Of a stretch of DNA of 64,000 bases, positions 37,066 through 45,899 are shown one piece after another. A model generated the notes under the pieces. It ran no database searches. It was given only the letters and a program-made list of their open reading frames with translations, and was not told where the DNA came from. How positions within the stretch are numbered: position 1 is the first letter of the stretch; each line of letters opens with the position of its first letter. Position numbers and translations under genes: made by a program. Location: the NCBI GenBank assembly GCA_018267875.1, contig JAFDXP010000067.1:47152-111151 (forward strand). Reading direction: 5' to 3'. The DNA comes from Bacteroidota bacterium. GTDB lineage: Bacteria; Bacteroidota; Bacteroidia; Chitinophagales; Chitinophagaceae.

Positions 37066-38895
37066 CTATCCCAACATTTCATCTAAGGATTCTTTGCGTA
37101 AAAAGGTAAAAATTTGTTTTCCTGTTGGCGAAAATTCAGGCTGACTACAAGCAAATAATTCATCAATTAGAGCTTGTTGCGTTTCGGGTTGTTGTATAGA
37201 GTGTTTGTTGATAGAAAGCCTTCGAGCCATTTGCATCAACAGCTTATCTGATCGCTGTCCAACGGCATCTTTAGCTTCGTGCTTTATTTGATCAATGACC
37301 TCATCAAGCACATTTTTTTCTTCACCTGAGGGTAAATCTGTAGGCACTCCCTGCACTACAAACGTATAATTTCCAAACGGTACAATATCAAATCCAACTC
37401 GACTCAAATCAGGTAATAGTTGCTCTAACAATAAAGCATCATGAGGCGGAAATTCATAAGTAGCCGGAAAAAGCATCTGTTGAGAAGGGGTATTTCCCGA
37501 GTTCCATTGTTCCAGCAATCGTTCATACCAAATACGTTCTTGTGCACGACGAATATGAATGACGATTAATCCAGACTTTACGGTAGAAATTAGTAATGAA
37601 CCTTGAACCAATAAACTACCTTGCCCTGTGGACAATTGATTCTGTTGGCTATCGTGCAGTGCTGATTGAGTATTAGCTTTAGTTTGTGGTGCTGATTGTA
37701 TGGGCTGTTGAGCAATAGCATACAATTCCTTCCATTGTTTTAAACCATCATTTCGATCTATGAAATGAGCTTGATTTTTTTGGCTAAAAGCATTTGCCAA
37801 ATAGCCTCGTTGAACTTGTGTTACGGTATTGCCTTCTATGGGTTTGGTAATGGCAGATAGCTGAGTAATTTCTTTATTTAGTGTAAAATCCAGCGAGGGT
37901 GAAATATTATTTCGGGCAAGTGCATGTTTAACGGCTGCATTCAAATAAGCATACATCATCTTATCGTCTTCAAACTTCACTTCTTGTTTGGTCGGATGCA
38001 CATTCACATCTACCCGTGCAGGATCGGTTTCTAAAAAAAGTACGTAAAAAGGGAAAGCGTCTTTATCTATCAATCCTTCGTAAGCAGCTACCAGCGCGTG
38101 ATTTAGATATGCGTTTCGGATAAAACGATTGTTGATAAAAAAGAATTGAAGCCCGCGTGTGCGTGTAGCACCTAAAGGTTTACCAATAAAACCATTTATA
38201 TTCAGGAATTCAGTCTTCTCGCCTACTGGCACCAAATTTTTTTCACACGAGCCTCCTAACAGATCTACGATACGTGTTTTCAGGTTTCCGGCTGGTAAGT
38301 GAAATTGCTCTGTTCCGTTATGCCACATCCGAAAGGCAATTTGTGGATGAGCAAGTGTTACTCTGGTAAATTCATCAACAACATGGCGCAACTCCGTAGT
38401 GTTTGACTTTAAAAAATGACGACGAGCAGGTACATTAAAGAACAAATTCTTGATGATAATGTTTGTTCCTTCTGCTGTTGCACAAGGTTCTTGTAATTTA
38501 ACCTCTGTTGCTTCTATCACAATACGGGTGCCGGTGTCATTGTCTTTCTGTCGGGATTTTAACTCCACTTGTGCCACCGCTGCAATAGATGCCAAAGCTT
38601 CTCCTCGGAATCCCATTGTACGAATACGAAAGAGGTCTTCAATATTTTTAATTTTTGAAGTGGCATGTCGCTCAAAACTCATGCGAGCATCAGTAACACT
38701 CATGCCTTTGCCATTATCTATCACTTGAATCCATTCCTTACCGGCATCTTTAATCACTAATTGAATGTCTGTTGCACCGGCATCAATAGCATTTTCCAAT
38801 AGTTCTTTAACCGCTGAAGCTGGCCGTTGGATAACTTCTCCCGCTGCAATTTGGTTTGCTAAATGATCCGATAAGAGTTGAATTACATCTGCCAC
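37066..38895 (-). CDS. mutL: DNA mismatch repair protein MutL, degenerate endonuclease motif
   Basis: 609 aa from GTG 38895. The N-terminal GHKL ATPase is complete: ELLENAIDAGATDIQ, IDNGKGMSV, TMGFRGEALASIAAVAQVEL and KNLFFNVPARRHFLK, followed by the transducer domain (DVNVHPTKQEVKF). The C-terminal dimerisation domain begins after a Gln/Ala/Ser-rich linker about 340-430. Where endonuclease-type MutL has DQHAxxExxxE, this protein reads HIRRAQERIWYE (about 446-457): the leading Asp-Gln-His-Ala is absent while ER..YE remains. So it may lack nicking activity, as MutL of Dam-type species does. Start choice is supported by the promoter-like sequence just upstream. Confidence 0.93.
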   Translation of the reverse strand: MADVIQLLSDHLANQIAAGEVIQRPASAVKELLENAIDAGATDIQLVIKDAGKEWIQVIDNGKGMSVTDARMSFERHATSKIKNIEDLFRIRTMGFRGEALASIAAVAQVELKSRQKDNDTGTRIVIEATEVKLQEPCATAEGTNIIIKNLFFNVPARRHFLKSNTTELRHVVDEFTRVTLAHPQIAFRMWHNGTEQFHLPAGNLKTRIVDLLGGSCEKNLVPVGEKTEFLNINGFIGKPLGATRTRGLQFFFINNRFIRNAYLNHALVAAYEGLIDKDAFPFYVLFLETDPARVDVNVHPTKQEVKFEDDKMMYAYLNAAVKHALARNNISPSLDFTLNKEITQLSAITKPIEGNTVTQVQRGYLANAFSQKNQAHFIDRNDGLKQWKELYAIAQQPIQSAPQTKANTQSALHDSQQNQLSTGQGSLLVQGSLLISTVKSGLIVIHIRRAQERIWYERLLEQWNSGNTPSQQMLFPATYEFPPHDALLLEQLLPDLSRVGFDIVPFGNYTFVVQGVPTDLPSGEEKNVLDEVIDQIKHEAKDAVGQRSDKLLMQMARRLSINKHSIQQPETQQALIDELFACSQPEFSPTGKQIFTFLRKESLDEMLG

Positions 38896-38920
38896 AGTTC
38901 TACTTTCGCTGTATTTAGTT

Positions 38921-38951
38921 CAAAGTTAGAGTCTAATTGTTTGCTTGCCAA
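38921..38951 (-). promoter_or_regulatory. Putative mutL promoter
   Basis: On the minus strand TTGG (38951-38948), 19 nt, then TAACTTTG (38928-38921), a full match to the TAnnTTTG -7 box with good spacing to a -33-like TTGG. It lies about 25 nt upstream of the GTG start. Confidence 0.5.
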
Positions 38952-39027
38952 TCATGTTTTTGCTATGGTAGTGATGATAATCATTTTCATTTCTGATGAT
39001 GGTCATATTTACCACGCACTCATTGGA

Positions 39028-39128
39028 AGATATTTGCAGTGTATTAAGACTTTGTTTTTAGGTTAATACAGTGCACATAGTGGGTCATAAACCGCAGAAC
39101 CTTTCCAGGATTTGCGGTTATTTTTTTG
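39028..39128 (+). ncRNA. Candidate small RNA or orphan plus-strand terminator
   Basis: Two structured elements lie in the mutL-nuoN gap. The first is an inverted repeat GCAGTGTATTAA / TTAATACAGTGC (about 39033-39075, one mismatch). The second is a hairpin with a 13-bp stem carrying two mismatches (AACCGCA arm from 39090, TGCGGTT arm to 39119, TTCC loop), followed on the plus strand by ATTTTTTT. Both flanking genes run leftward, so this plus-strand terminator has no annotated gene to end. The T-run suits a small plus-strand transcript; on the minus strand the hairpin is followed only by TTTATG and would be a weak nuoN terminator. No known RNA family was recognised. Confidence 0.35.
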
Positions 39129-39143
39129 GACAATTTCTGGATG

Positions 39144-40526
39144 CTAATTATGTAGAAAAAATTGAGGAACCGTTCCAATTAAAATGACCAAAGTACAAGT
39201 GACTCCCAAAAGCAGTTTATCATAATTGCTAACTTCCGAATTGAGTTCTGGTGCACCTTGTTTAAAATACATAGCAATGATAACACGGAAGTAGTAATAA
39301 GCACTAATGGCAGCCATTAAAAGCGCAAAGATGACGAGCCACATAACTTGCCCTTGTTGAACGGCAGCCATAAGCACAAAATATTTTGCCATAAATCCTC
39401 CAGTCAAGGGAATACCAGCAAGAGAAAGCAGACAAATAGTTGCAAAAAAGGCTAAAGCTGGTTCTTTCCTTGCCAATCCATTGAAACCATCATAAGTATA
39501 GTCTTTTAGCTTTACCAATACTGCAAAAATTCCTACAGAGGCTACTGTGTAAGCTACGGCATAAATAATAATCCCTTGCCAAGCAATTGCATTTACACTC
39601 AGTACTGCAAAAAGCATAAACCCTGCTTGCGCAATAGAAGAATAGGCCAACATCCGTTTAACACTTTGCTGAAATACAGCCGTAAGATTACCGACCAATA
39701 AAGTAGCAGCAGTAACAATAGCCACAATAAGCATCCAATGACTGCTAAGGCTACCAAAAGAAGCATGAAACAAACGCAAAAATGCTACAAAGGCAGCTAC
39801 CTTTCCTATGGTGCTCATATAGGCCATAAAAGGAGTTGGTGAGCCATCATACACATCAGGTGTCCACATGTGCATGGGTGCAGCAGAAACTTTAAAGCCT
39901 AAAGCTACTATTAGGAAAATGATTCCGGCTAAGGCCATAGGATTGAGCGCATCTGTTTGCAACATGCGCAAACCAATTGTGTCGAAAGTACCGGTAGCAC
40001 CATAAAGCAAGGCAATTCCCATGAGTAATATACCTGTGGAAAAAGATCCCATTAGAAAATACTTCAAGGCAGCTTCACTACTTTTTAAATTGCGCTTATC
40101 GCTACCGGCTAAAATATATTGTGGAATAGAAAGAATTTCAATGCCAATAAAAAGAATGAGCAAATTGTTGTAACCGGACAATAAAAAGACTCCAACTAAA
40201 ATGAAAGAAATCAAAGCAAAATATTCTCCTACATGGTTGCCAATTTTTGCAATCTCATTGCCCAAAAGCAACACAAACAGTAAGCTACATCCGGTCATTA
40301 GCATGTTAAACCAAAGACTAAAACCATCAAAGGACAACATACCATTGAAAAATGTTTGAGCACCAGAAGTATTTTGGGCAGCTGTTACAACCTCCCAAAT
40401 ATTAATGCCAAACAATGCGGCAAACAATATCGTAGCTGAGGCAACAATGGAAGATTTGTTTTTTACACTGATGCTTACAAACATCATCAGTACTCCTATC
40501 AACGTGGCAGCAATAATTGCTTTCAT
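39144..40526 (-). CDS. nuoN: NADH-quinone oxidoreductase subunit N
   Basis: 460 aa, about 14 membrane segments. This is an antiporter-like proton-pumping subunit of respiratory complex I. Family features: NLLILFIGIEILSIPQYILAG with the TM5 Glu, SSEAALKYFLMGSFSTGILLMGIALLYG, VSAAPMHMWTPDVYDGSPTP with the conserved Lys/His region, and KRMLAYSSIAQAGF. It lies 151 nt after nuoM on the same strand. No other nuo genes are present in the window. Confidence 0.94.
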   Translation of the reverse strand: MKAIIAATLIGVLMMFVSISVKNKSSIVASATILFAALFGINIWEVVTAAQNTSGAQTFFNGMLSFDGFSLWFNMLMTGCSLLFVLLLGNEIAKIGNHVGEYFALISFILVGVFLLSGYNNLLILFIGIEILSIPQYILAGSDKRNLKSSEAALKYFLMGSFSTGILLMGIALLYGATGTFDTIGLRMLQTDALNPMALAGIIFLIVALGFKVSAAPMHMWTPDVYDGSPTPFMAYMSTIGKVAAFVAFLRLFHASFGSLSSHWMLIVAIVTAATLLVGNLTAVFQQSVKRMLAYSSIAQAGFMLFAVLSVNAIAWQGIIIYAVAYTVASVGIFAVLVKLKDYTYDGFNGLARKEPALAFFATICLLSLAGIPLTGGFMAKYFVLMAAVQQGQVMWLVIFALLMAAISAYYYFRVIIAMYFKQGAPELNSEVSNYDKLLLGVTCTLVILIGTVPQFFLHN

Positions 40527-40677
40527 CTGAAATTATAAGTTGTTTTTTAGCACACAGACGGTTTAAAAAAGCTACAAACCTTGTTTCTGCCTTGAGCAAG
40601 GCATCCATTTTAGTTTGATATCAGCTATCCTATCCGTTCATTGAAAGTTCAAAAAATCTAAAATATTCTTTACACAA

Positions 40678-42117
40678 TTATGGAAACATCAACTGGGCAA
40701 CATTTCCGGTCAAATCAAGCAATGGCTTTGGGTAAACGCCTAAAAATATTACTAAGGCAACAATAAAGGCCAAAGCAGCACTTTCACCCAAGCTCATGTC
40801 TTTTGCAACCACCATGGGTGCTAAGCTTCCAAATGCAGTTTTTTGAACCATTTTAAGGGTATATGCTGCACCTAAAATCACACCTAATCCTGCAATAACC
40901 ATGAATGTGATGTGGTATGGCGATGCACTTTGGAAAATGCCATGAAACATCATGAATTCGCCAACAAAACCATTGGTTAATGGTAGTGCAATATTGGCAT
41001 AAGCAAGAATCACCAATGCTATAGCCATGTGTGGTGCGCCGGTTGCCATTCCACCTAACCTTGTCATGTCGCGCGATCCCCAACGGTTTTCTATCATTTG
41101 CACAATAAGCCACATGCCTGTAATATTGATTCCGTGATTAAACATTTGCACCATTAAGCCATGAATGCCGGGTTGTGTTTTGGCAAAAGCAGCTGCACAC
41201 ATCAAGCCCATATGTGCAAGTGAAGAATAAGCAACTAATCGTTTTAAATCGGTCTGAGATAAAGCTAAAAATGATCCGTAAACTATGCCAATAATAGACA
41301 AGATGATTACCGTATTTGACCAAAAAGCAACGCCATCCGGCAAAGCTGGAAAAAGCCAGCGAATAACGGCATATAACCCCATCTTTACCATTAATGCACT
41401 TAAAATGATGGTAACAGGAGTTGAAGCTTGTTCGTAAGTATCGGGCTGCCATGTATGGAAAGGAAACAAAGGCATTTTGATGGCAAAGGCACCAAAAAAC
41501 AACCAGAACAACCAAGTCTGGTTTTGAGGCGAAAGGGCGGCTCCTGCTCGAGTAATATTTGCCCAAGAATAAGCATCGGCACCGGGGTTGAGCATAGCCA
41601 AATATATGATGGCAGCAAGCATCATTAGGCTACCTACAAAAGTGTAAACAAAGAATTTAAATGTTACGGCAATTCTTCGTTCACCACCCCAACGCGAGCA
41701 CAAGAAATACACAGGAATAATAGCAAGCTCCCAAAAGAAATAAAATAGGAGTACATCTGAGGCAAGAAACACACCTGTTATGCCCGCTTGCGACAACAGC
41801 ATTAGCCCCCAAAAGCTTGTTGGACGCTCTATTTCATTGTCCCAATTTGCCAACACAACAACGGTCATCACTATAGCAGTGAGCAAACACAACATAGCAG
41901 ACATACCATCGGCAAGCAAACTAAACTGTGTTCCTAATTGCGGAATCCACGGCATAGAAAACGTTAGTGGTGTGTGTGCTGCCTGTGCTGACAAATAACC
42001 TGAAATGACTAAAGAGGCAAGCGAGCCCAATAAGGCCATCGCTTTTGCACTGCTTTTGGCAAGGAAAGCAACAATACCAAAAAGCAGCGGTATAAAAATC
42101 AAAGAAGATAACATCAT
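40678..42117 (-). CDS. nuoM: NADH-quinone oxidoreductase subunit M
   Basis: 479 aa from ATG 42117 (MMLSSLIFIPLLFGIVAFLA). A longer reading from 42174 adds 19 residues but would start upstream of the putative promoter -7 box, so it is rejected. About 14 membrane helices; motifs FYFFWELAIIPVYFLCSRWGG (conserved Glu in TM5), KMPLFPFHTWQPDTYEQASTP and LKRLVAYSSLAHMG, typical of the complex I NuoM antiporter-like subunit. It drives proton translocation together with NuoN just downstream. Upstream is a long gene-poor stretch, so this M-N pair stands apart from a full nuo operon. Confidence 0.93.
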   Translation of the reverse strand: MMLSSLIFIPLLFGIVAFLAKSSAKAMALLGSLASLVISGYLSAQAAHTPLTFSMPWIPQLGTQFSLLADGMSAMLCLLTAIVMTVVVLANWDNEIERPTSFWGLMLLSQAGITGVFLASDVLLFYFFWELAIIPVYFLCSRWGGERRIAVTFKFFVYTFVGSLMMLAAIIYLAMLNPGADAYSWANITRAGAALSPQNQTWLFWLFFGAFAIKMPLFPFHTWQPDTYEQASTPVTIILSALMVKMGLYAVIRWLFPALPDGVAFWSNTVIILSIIGIVYGSFLALSQTDLKRLVAYSSLAHMGLMCAAAFAKTQPGIHGLMVQMFNHGINITGMWLIVQMIENRWGSRDMTRLGGMATGAPHMAIALVILAYANIALPLTNGFVGEFMMFHGIFQSASPYHITFMVIAGLGVILGAAYTLKMVQKTAFGSLAPMVVAKDMSLGESAALAFIVALVIFLGVYPKPLLDLTGNVAQLMFP

Positions 42118-42575
42118 AACTGCTGCGCAAAAGTAAGTAGTAGCAACTATAAACGAAAGAATTTTGGTCACCAAGTATATATTGACATTCTACCTATGGA
42201 TCATAGAAAAAGGTTGCTCTCAATTTTAATTGAGATACCTAATAATATCGCCTACTAATAAAGTATTTTTGAGCATATCTTACCTTACAATAGGATGAAT
42301 CTTTTTGTAGGTATGTTTACAGTATATATGCATAACGCATATGAGCTGTCTATGCCCCAGATCTATTATATTTCCTAAGTTCCCGTAGCCTCCTTAAAAA
42401 AGGAGTTTAAATTGCAGCTGCATTACACGTGTTTAAGCATTGTTAGTTAACGGGTGCTTCATCTTATTCTCGTTTTAAATCCTCATTCAACACTACGCTA
42501 ATTTGCAACTTTATTATTTGAATTTTGTTTGTTAGCTTTACTCAGCTTTGTTTTCATCTTTAAACAACAAAGAAA
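42118..42575. other. Gene-poor intergenic region between nuoM and the Cys-rich secreted protein
   Basis: No coding potential or tRNA was seen. Apart from the nuoM -7 box it contains two palindromes: TCTCAATT-tt-AATTGAGA (42218-42235, perfect 8-bp arms) and ATATGC-ataa-GCATAT (near 42326-42342). Either may be an operator or chance in AT-rich DNA. Confidence 0.5.
42128..42135 (-). promoter_or_regulatory. Putative -7 box for nuoM-nuoN
   Basis: Minus strand TACTTTTG matches TAnnTTTG and ends 10 nt before ATG 42117. Transcription would start near 42121, giving an almost leaderless nuoM mRNA. This decides against the longer nuoM start at 42174. Confidence 0.5.
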
Positions 42576-42974
42576 ATGAAAAGAATAACTTTATTAATAC
42601 TGATAGCAGCCGCTTGTATTTATGAAAGCAAAGCCCAATCGGGAAAGGTTATGGCAATAAATAAAACCGATTGTGAAGCTGTTGTTACAGCCTACTGTTT
42701 TGACTTGTGCAGCCTGGGTTTTATATATGGTCCGTATGTTTTAGCTCCAAGCGGTGGAAATCAAACCATTCCTGACTGCCCCCTGAGTAGTGCAATCTCT
42801 ACGATATTCAAAGCATGTTGGAAAAATCTCAACTGTGCTAATGTTTGTGTATATGTTATGGGGCCAGGTAATGGCTCTACTTGCGGACTTACTATTGGTA
42901 GTATATTAAATACTTGTGGAGATTGTAAGACTGCAAAAGTATCTTATTCTGGCGGTAAGCTTTTAATTCAGTAA
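42576..42974 (+). CDS. Small Cys-rich secreted protein of unknown function
   Basis: 132 aa. Signal peptide with probable cleavage after YESKAQ. The mature part has about ten cysteines (TDCEAVVTAYCFDLCSLGF, PDCPLSS, FKACWKNLNCANVCVY, STCGLT, NTCGDCKTA), suggesting several disulphides outside the cytoplasm. No known domain and no T9SS CTD. It lies 116 nt upstream of the T9SS cargo protein on the same strand; whether they work together is unknown. The signal peptide and the regular Cys spacing support a real gene. Confidence 0.7.
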   Translation: MKRITLLILIAAACIYESKAQSGKVMAINKTDCEAVVTAYCFDLCSLGFIYGPYVLAPSGGNQTIPDCPLSSAISTIFKACWKNLNCANVCVYVMGPGNGSTCGLTIGSILNTCGDCKTAKVSYSGGKLLIQ

Positions 42975-43090
42975 AATATTAAACCTATCATGAATGCATG
43001 TTTTTCCAAACAACGATTCGTTTTTTTATATGCTTGTATTCTTAGTGTATTGTATAATTTTATATTGACAAAAATTAATCTCTTTTTCAG

Positions 43091-45058
43091 ATGAAACACC
43101 TTTATTTATTTCGTATCATCATAAGTATATTCATTTTACTTCACTCTATCACTTTATCAGCACAAACTTCTACTAAATATTGGGCAAAAAGAATATTCGA
43201 AACCATGTCCATTTATAACAATGCCGGTTATATCCAAAGCCTGACTACGGATAAGCATGGAAATAGTTATGCCATTATCAGTAGAAACAGCAATGCCGGC
43301 ATCATGGATATAGATGGCCACGGCAATGCCGACATATATGCCAGGTACGTATTAGTAAGTTGGGATTGCGATGGTGGTTTCCGATGGATGAAAAAATTTA
43401 GCAGCACTAGTACCCAGATTTGTAATAGCCCCTTGGACTTGGCAACAGATTCAATGGAGGGAGTTTATATCATAGGTCAAACAACTGCACTTACGGCTAA
43501 CGATACAGGAAAGATATATTGGGATACGGACACAACCATCAATATCTCAAACGGTAACAAGATACTATACTTAATGAAATACAACAGCTTAGGACAAATG
43601 CAATGGGTTAAATCAACTACGATTCCATTTCAAAATAATAGTAAATTATATAATTTATCAGTTAGCCCAACCGGTGATATATATTGGTTTGGATTGCTGG
43701 ATATGGGTGTGTATAACGGCGGTGCTTTTAGCATCAATACCCGAAAATACTATGCTGTTCGCTACAATGCTGTGGGTAATTGGCAGGCTACTATTCCGCT
43801 TGGCATCAGCACTCCTGCTGCTGCCAATACAGGGTTTGGGGATATGGTTTGTCGGCAAGATCCTGTTTCTGGCAGGTTTTATATATCTACCAGCATTAGA
43901 CAGTCAGACGGCTATGTCGCCATAGGAAATACGCTTCTTGTGTTGCCTATATCTGCCACCGGTGCTGTTGCAACTGTGGCAGCATTCAACTCACAAGGCT
44001 ATGCGCTTTGGGTGCGGCAGGCAAACCCCAATCGCACCAGTTATGTGCGCAACCCTACAATAAGTAACAATGGCGGCATGATTTATCTGGCAATGATCAG
44101 CGATACCGGTACTGTCTTCTGCGGTTCAATTACTACTAATGTCTTAGGTTATCGCGAAGGGATTAATTTGATGGCCTTGGATACAGCAGGTAACATGGTT
44201 TGGTCAAGGTATGCAAAGAGCGGCTGGGAAGTTAACGGAACAAACTTAGGCCAGTCGAGTAATTTACTAATAATGACTGGTAATTATTCTGATACACTTG
44301 TTTGGGGAAACAAAACGCTGGGGAAACCAATGCCTGGGACAGCCAGAGGCTATATAGTACGGGTAGATGCTTTTACTGGGATTATTATAGATTTAGACAC
44401 TTTAGCCTCTTCAACTACTAATTTCAACCCTCAAATAATTGCAATTGACAAAAATAAAAATCTTTTTTTAGGCGGCTTCTTCAATGGGTTTATGAGTTTT
44501 GGGGCAGATACCTTCTCCTCCTATCCAGCAGGGAATAATTATTACAGTACCTTTATTGCCAAATATAAGAATGCAAATTGTAACTGCAACCTGCCACAGC
44601 CTGCATTCACCTTTACGCCCGGGTCGCTCAACTCTTGCAAGTTTAATTATAGCGGTAGCACCCCATACGCATCCATCAGTTGGGATTTTGGCGATGGCAG
44701 CCCAATAGTTTCCGGTGGCAATCCACAACATATTTATGCTGCGTCCGGCACGTATCCGGTTTGTGTAACTGTAAAAAATGGATGTGGAGGCAACACCTTC
44801 TGTCAAAATGTTTCCGTAAACATTACAGGAGTAGAGGATATAAAACCATTGGCAGCGGATGCTATCTATCCCAATCCCGTAAAAGACAGGTTATATATTT
44901 CCAGTCATGGTAATGGCGAACGGTCTGTTACAGACCTTGTCGGCAGAATATTAATTTGGGAAAAGAACGATAAGGAATATATCAATGTTGAAGCTTTAAA
45001 CCCTGGAGTTTATATTTTGAGGGTTTCCGGTAAGGTGTTTAAATTTGTTAAAGAATAA
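43091..45058 (+). CDS. T9SS-secreted protein with PKD domain and C-terminal sorting signal
   Basis: 655 aa. Signal peptide (FRIIISIFILLHSITLSAQT) at the N-terminus. Residues about 30-500 are a beta-rich region with SBBP-like repeated units of the form KYNSLGQMQWVKS, YNAVGNWQATI, FNSQGYALWVRQ and LDTAGNMVWSRYA. A PKD domain follows (ISWDFGDGSP at about 530, HIYAASGTYPVCVTVKNGCG). The last 75 residues are a type A T9SS sorting domain: AIYPNPVKDRLYIS, VTDLVGRIL, LNPGVYILRVSGKVFKFVKE. It should be exported by the Sec system, then T9SS, and processed by the PorU encoded at the left edge. Function of the repeat region (adhesion or surface display) is not established. Confidence 0.88.
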   Translation: MKHLYLFRIIISIFILLHSITLSAQTSTKYWAKRIFETMSIYNNAGYIQSLTTDKHGNSYAIISRNSNAGIMDIDGHGNADIYARYVLVSWDCDGGFRWMKKFSSTSTQICNSPLDLATDSMEGVYIIGQTTALTANDTGKIYWDTDTTINISNGNKILYLMKYNSLGQMQWVKSTTIPFQNNSKLYNLSVSPTGDIYWFGLLDMGVYNGGAFSINTRKYYAVRYNAVGNWQATIPLGISTPAAANTGFGDMVCRQDPVSGRFYISTSIRQSDGYVAIGNTLLVLPISATGAVATVAAFNSQGYALWVRQANPNRTSYVRNPTISNNGGMIYLAMISDTGTVFCGSITTNVLGYREGINLMALDTAGNMVWSRYAKSGWEVNGTNLGQSSNLLIMTGNYSDTLVWGNKTLGKPMPGTARGYIVRVDAFTGIIIDLDTLASSTTNFNPQIIAIDKNKNLFLGGFFNGFMSFGADTFSSYPAGNNYYSTFIAKYKNANCNCNLPQPAFTFTPGSLNSCKFNYSGSTPYASISWDFGDGSPIVSGGNPQHIYAASGTYPVCVTVKNGCGGNTFCQNVSVNITGVEDIKPLAADAIYPNPVKDRLYISSHGNGERSVTDLVGRILIWEKNDKEYINVEALNPGVYILRVSGKVFKFVKE

Positions 45059-45199
45059 AGTTTAATCTATACAACAAATCACATATAGCCACATTTGCAT
45101 ATTTTATTTTCTATTTTTTAGAAAAGTGGTTGTTGAATTAAACATATTATGAAAAGGTATTTTATTTAAGCTGAATACTGGTCAAACATTATATATATT

Positions 45200-45832
45200 T
45201 TATGCTTTTTTGTCAGGAAGGGTTACATAATTATCAACGGGAAGCCGTCGAGCAATAGAGCGGGCTAGGGTCATTTCATCTGCATATTCTAATTCACCAC
45301 CAAAAGAAATGCCTCGTGCAATGGTAGTTAGTTTAGCTTTGCTGTTTTGCACTTGACGAGCAATATAATAAACAGTGGTATCTCCTTCGATGGTAGGGCT
45401 TAATGCCATGATTAACTCTTCTGTTTGAGGGTTATCAGCCCTCACTACAAGGGATTCAATAGAAAGTTGTTCAGGGCCAATTCCATCTAATGGTGAAAGA
45501 ATGCCACCCAGAATATGATATAGACCATTATATTGTTGTGTACTTTCAATAGCAATCACATCTCGTATATTTTCTACAACACAAATCTGGCTTCTATTGC
45601 GACCCGGATTGGCACATATACTGCAAATAGGGTTGTCAGAAACATTATGGCAAATGCTGCAATATTGAATTTCATGACACATTCGGCTGATAGCGGAAGT
45701 GAATTTATCAGCATCTTGCTTGTTTTGTTTCATCAAATGAAGCACCATTCGCAAGGCTGTCTTCTTTCCAATTCCCGGCAGCTTAGAAAATTGCTGTACG
45801 GCCTCTTCTATCAATTTCGATGAAAAAATCAT
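45200..45832 (-). CDS. recR: Recombination mediator protein RecR
   Basis: 210 aa, normal length. An N-terminal helix-hairpin-helix (FSKLPGIGKKTALRMVLHL), a C4 zinc finger (CSICHNVSDNPICSICANP), then a Toprim domain (ICVVENIRDVIAIESTQQY; YHILGGILSPLDGIGPEQL; EELIMALSPTIEGDTTVYY) and a C-terminal Walker-B-like part (TIARGISFGGELEYADEMTL). RecR acts with RecO (and RecF) to load RecA at gaps. Downstream of recJ in the same direction with a 67-nt gap. Confidence 0.95.
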   Translation of the reverse strand: MIFSSKLIEEAVQQFSKLPGIGKKTALRMVLHLMKQNKQDADKFTSAISRMCHEIQYCSICHNVSDNPICSICANPGRNRSQICVVENIRDVIAIESTQQYNGLYHILGGILSPLDGIGPEQLSIESLVVRADNPQTEELIMALSPTIEGDTTVYYIARQVQNSKAKLTTIARGISFGGELEYADEMTLARSIARRLPVDNYVTLPDKKA

Positions 45833-45899
45833 ACCTTAAGTTGTCGTGCTTCTGAAATGGAGTTTATTCTATTTGTGGGTTTCTTTTGAAGGAGATTGA

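Noticed and set aside
38878..39066. 62-codon plus-strand frame before the orphan terminator
   Set aside because: It starts inside mutL, its sequence has no signal or domain, and composition looks random; I consider a non-coding RNA more likely than a protein.
39090..39128. Signal-recognition-particle RNA
   Set aside because: The hairpin has a CCTGGAAAGG-like loop in one direction, but the conserved GGAAGG-x-AGCA core of SRP RNA is absent.
42117..42174. Longer N-terminus for NuoM
   Set aside because: It would start upstream of the -7 box and adds a stretch not typical of NuoM; the ATG at 42117 fits the family.
42218..42235. 8-2-8 palindrome as an operator for nuoM
   Set aside because: It is perfect but lies about 100 nt upstream of nuoM in AT-rich DNA, with no second copy seen; recorded only as part of the gap description.
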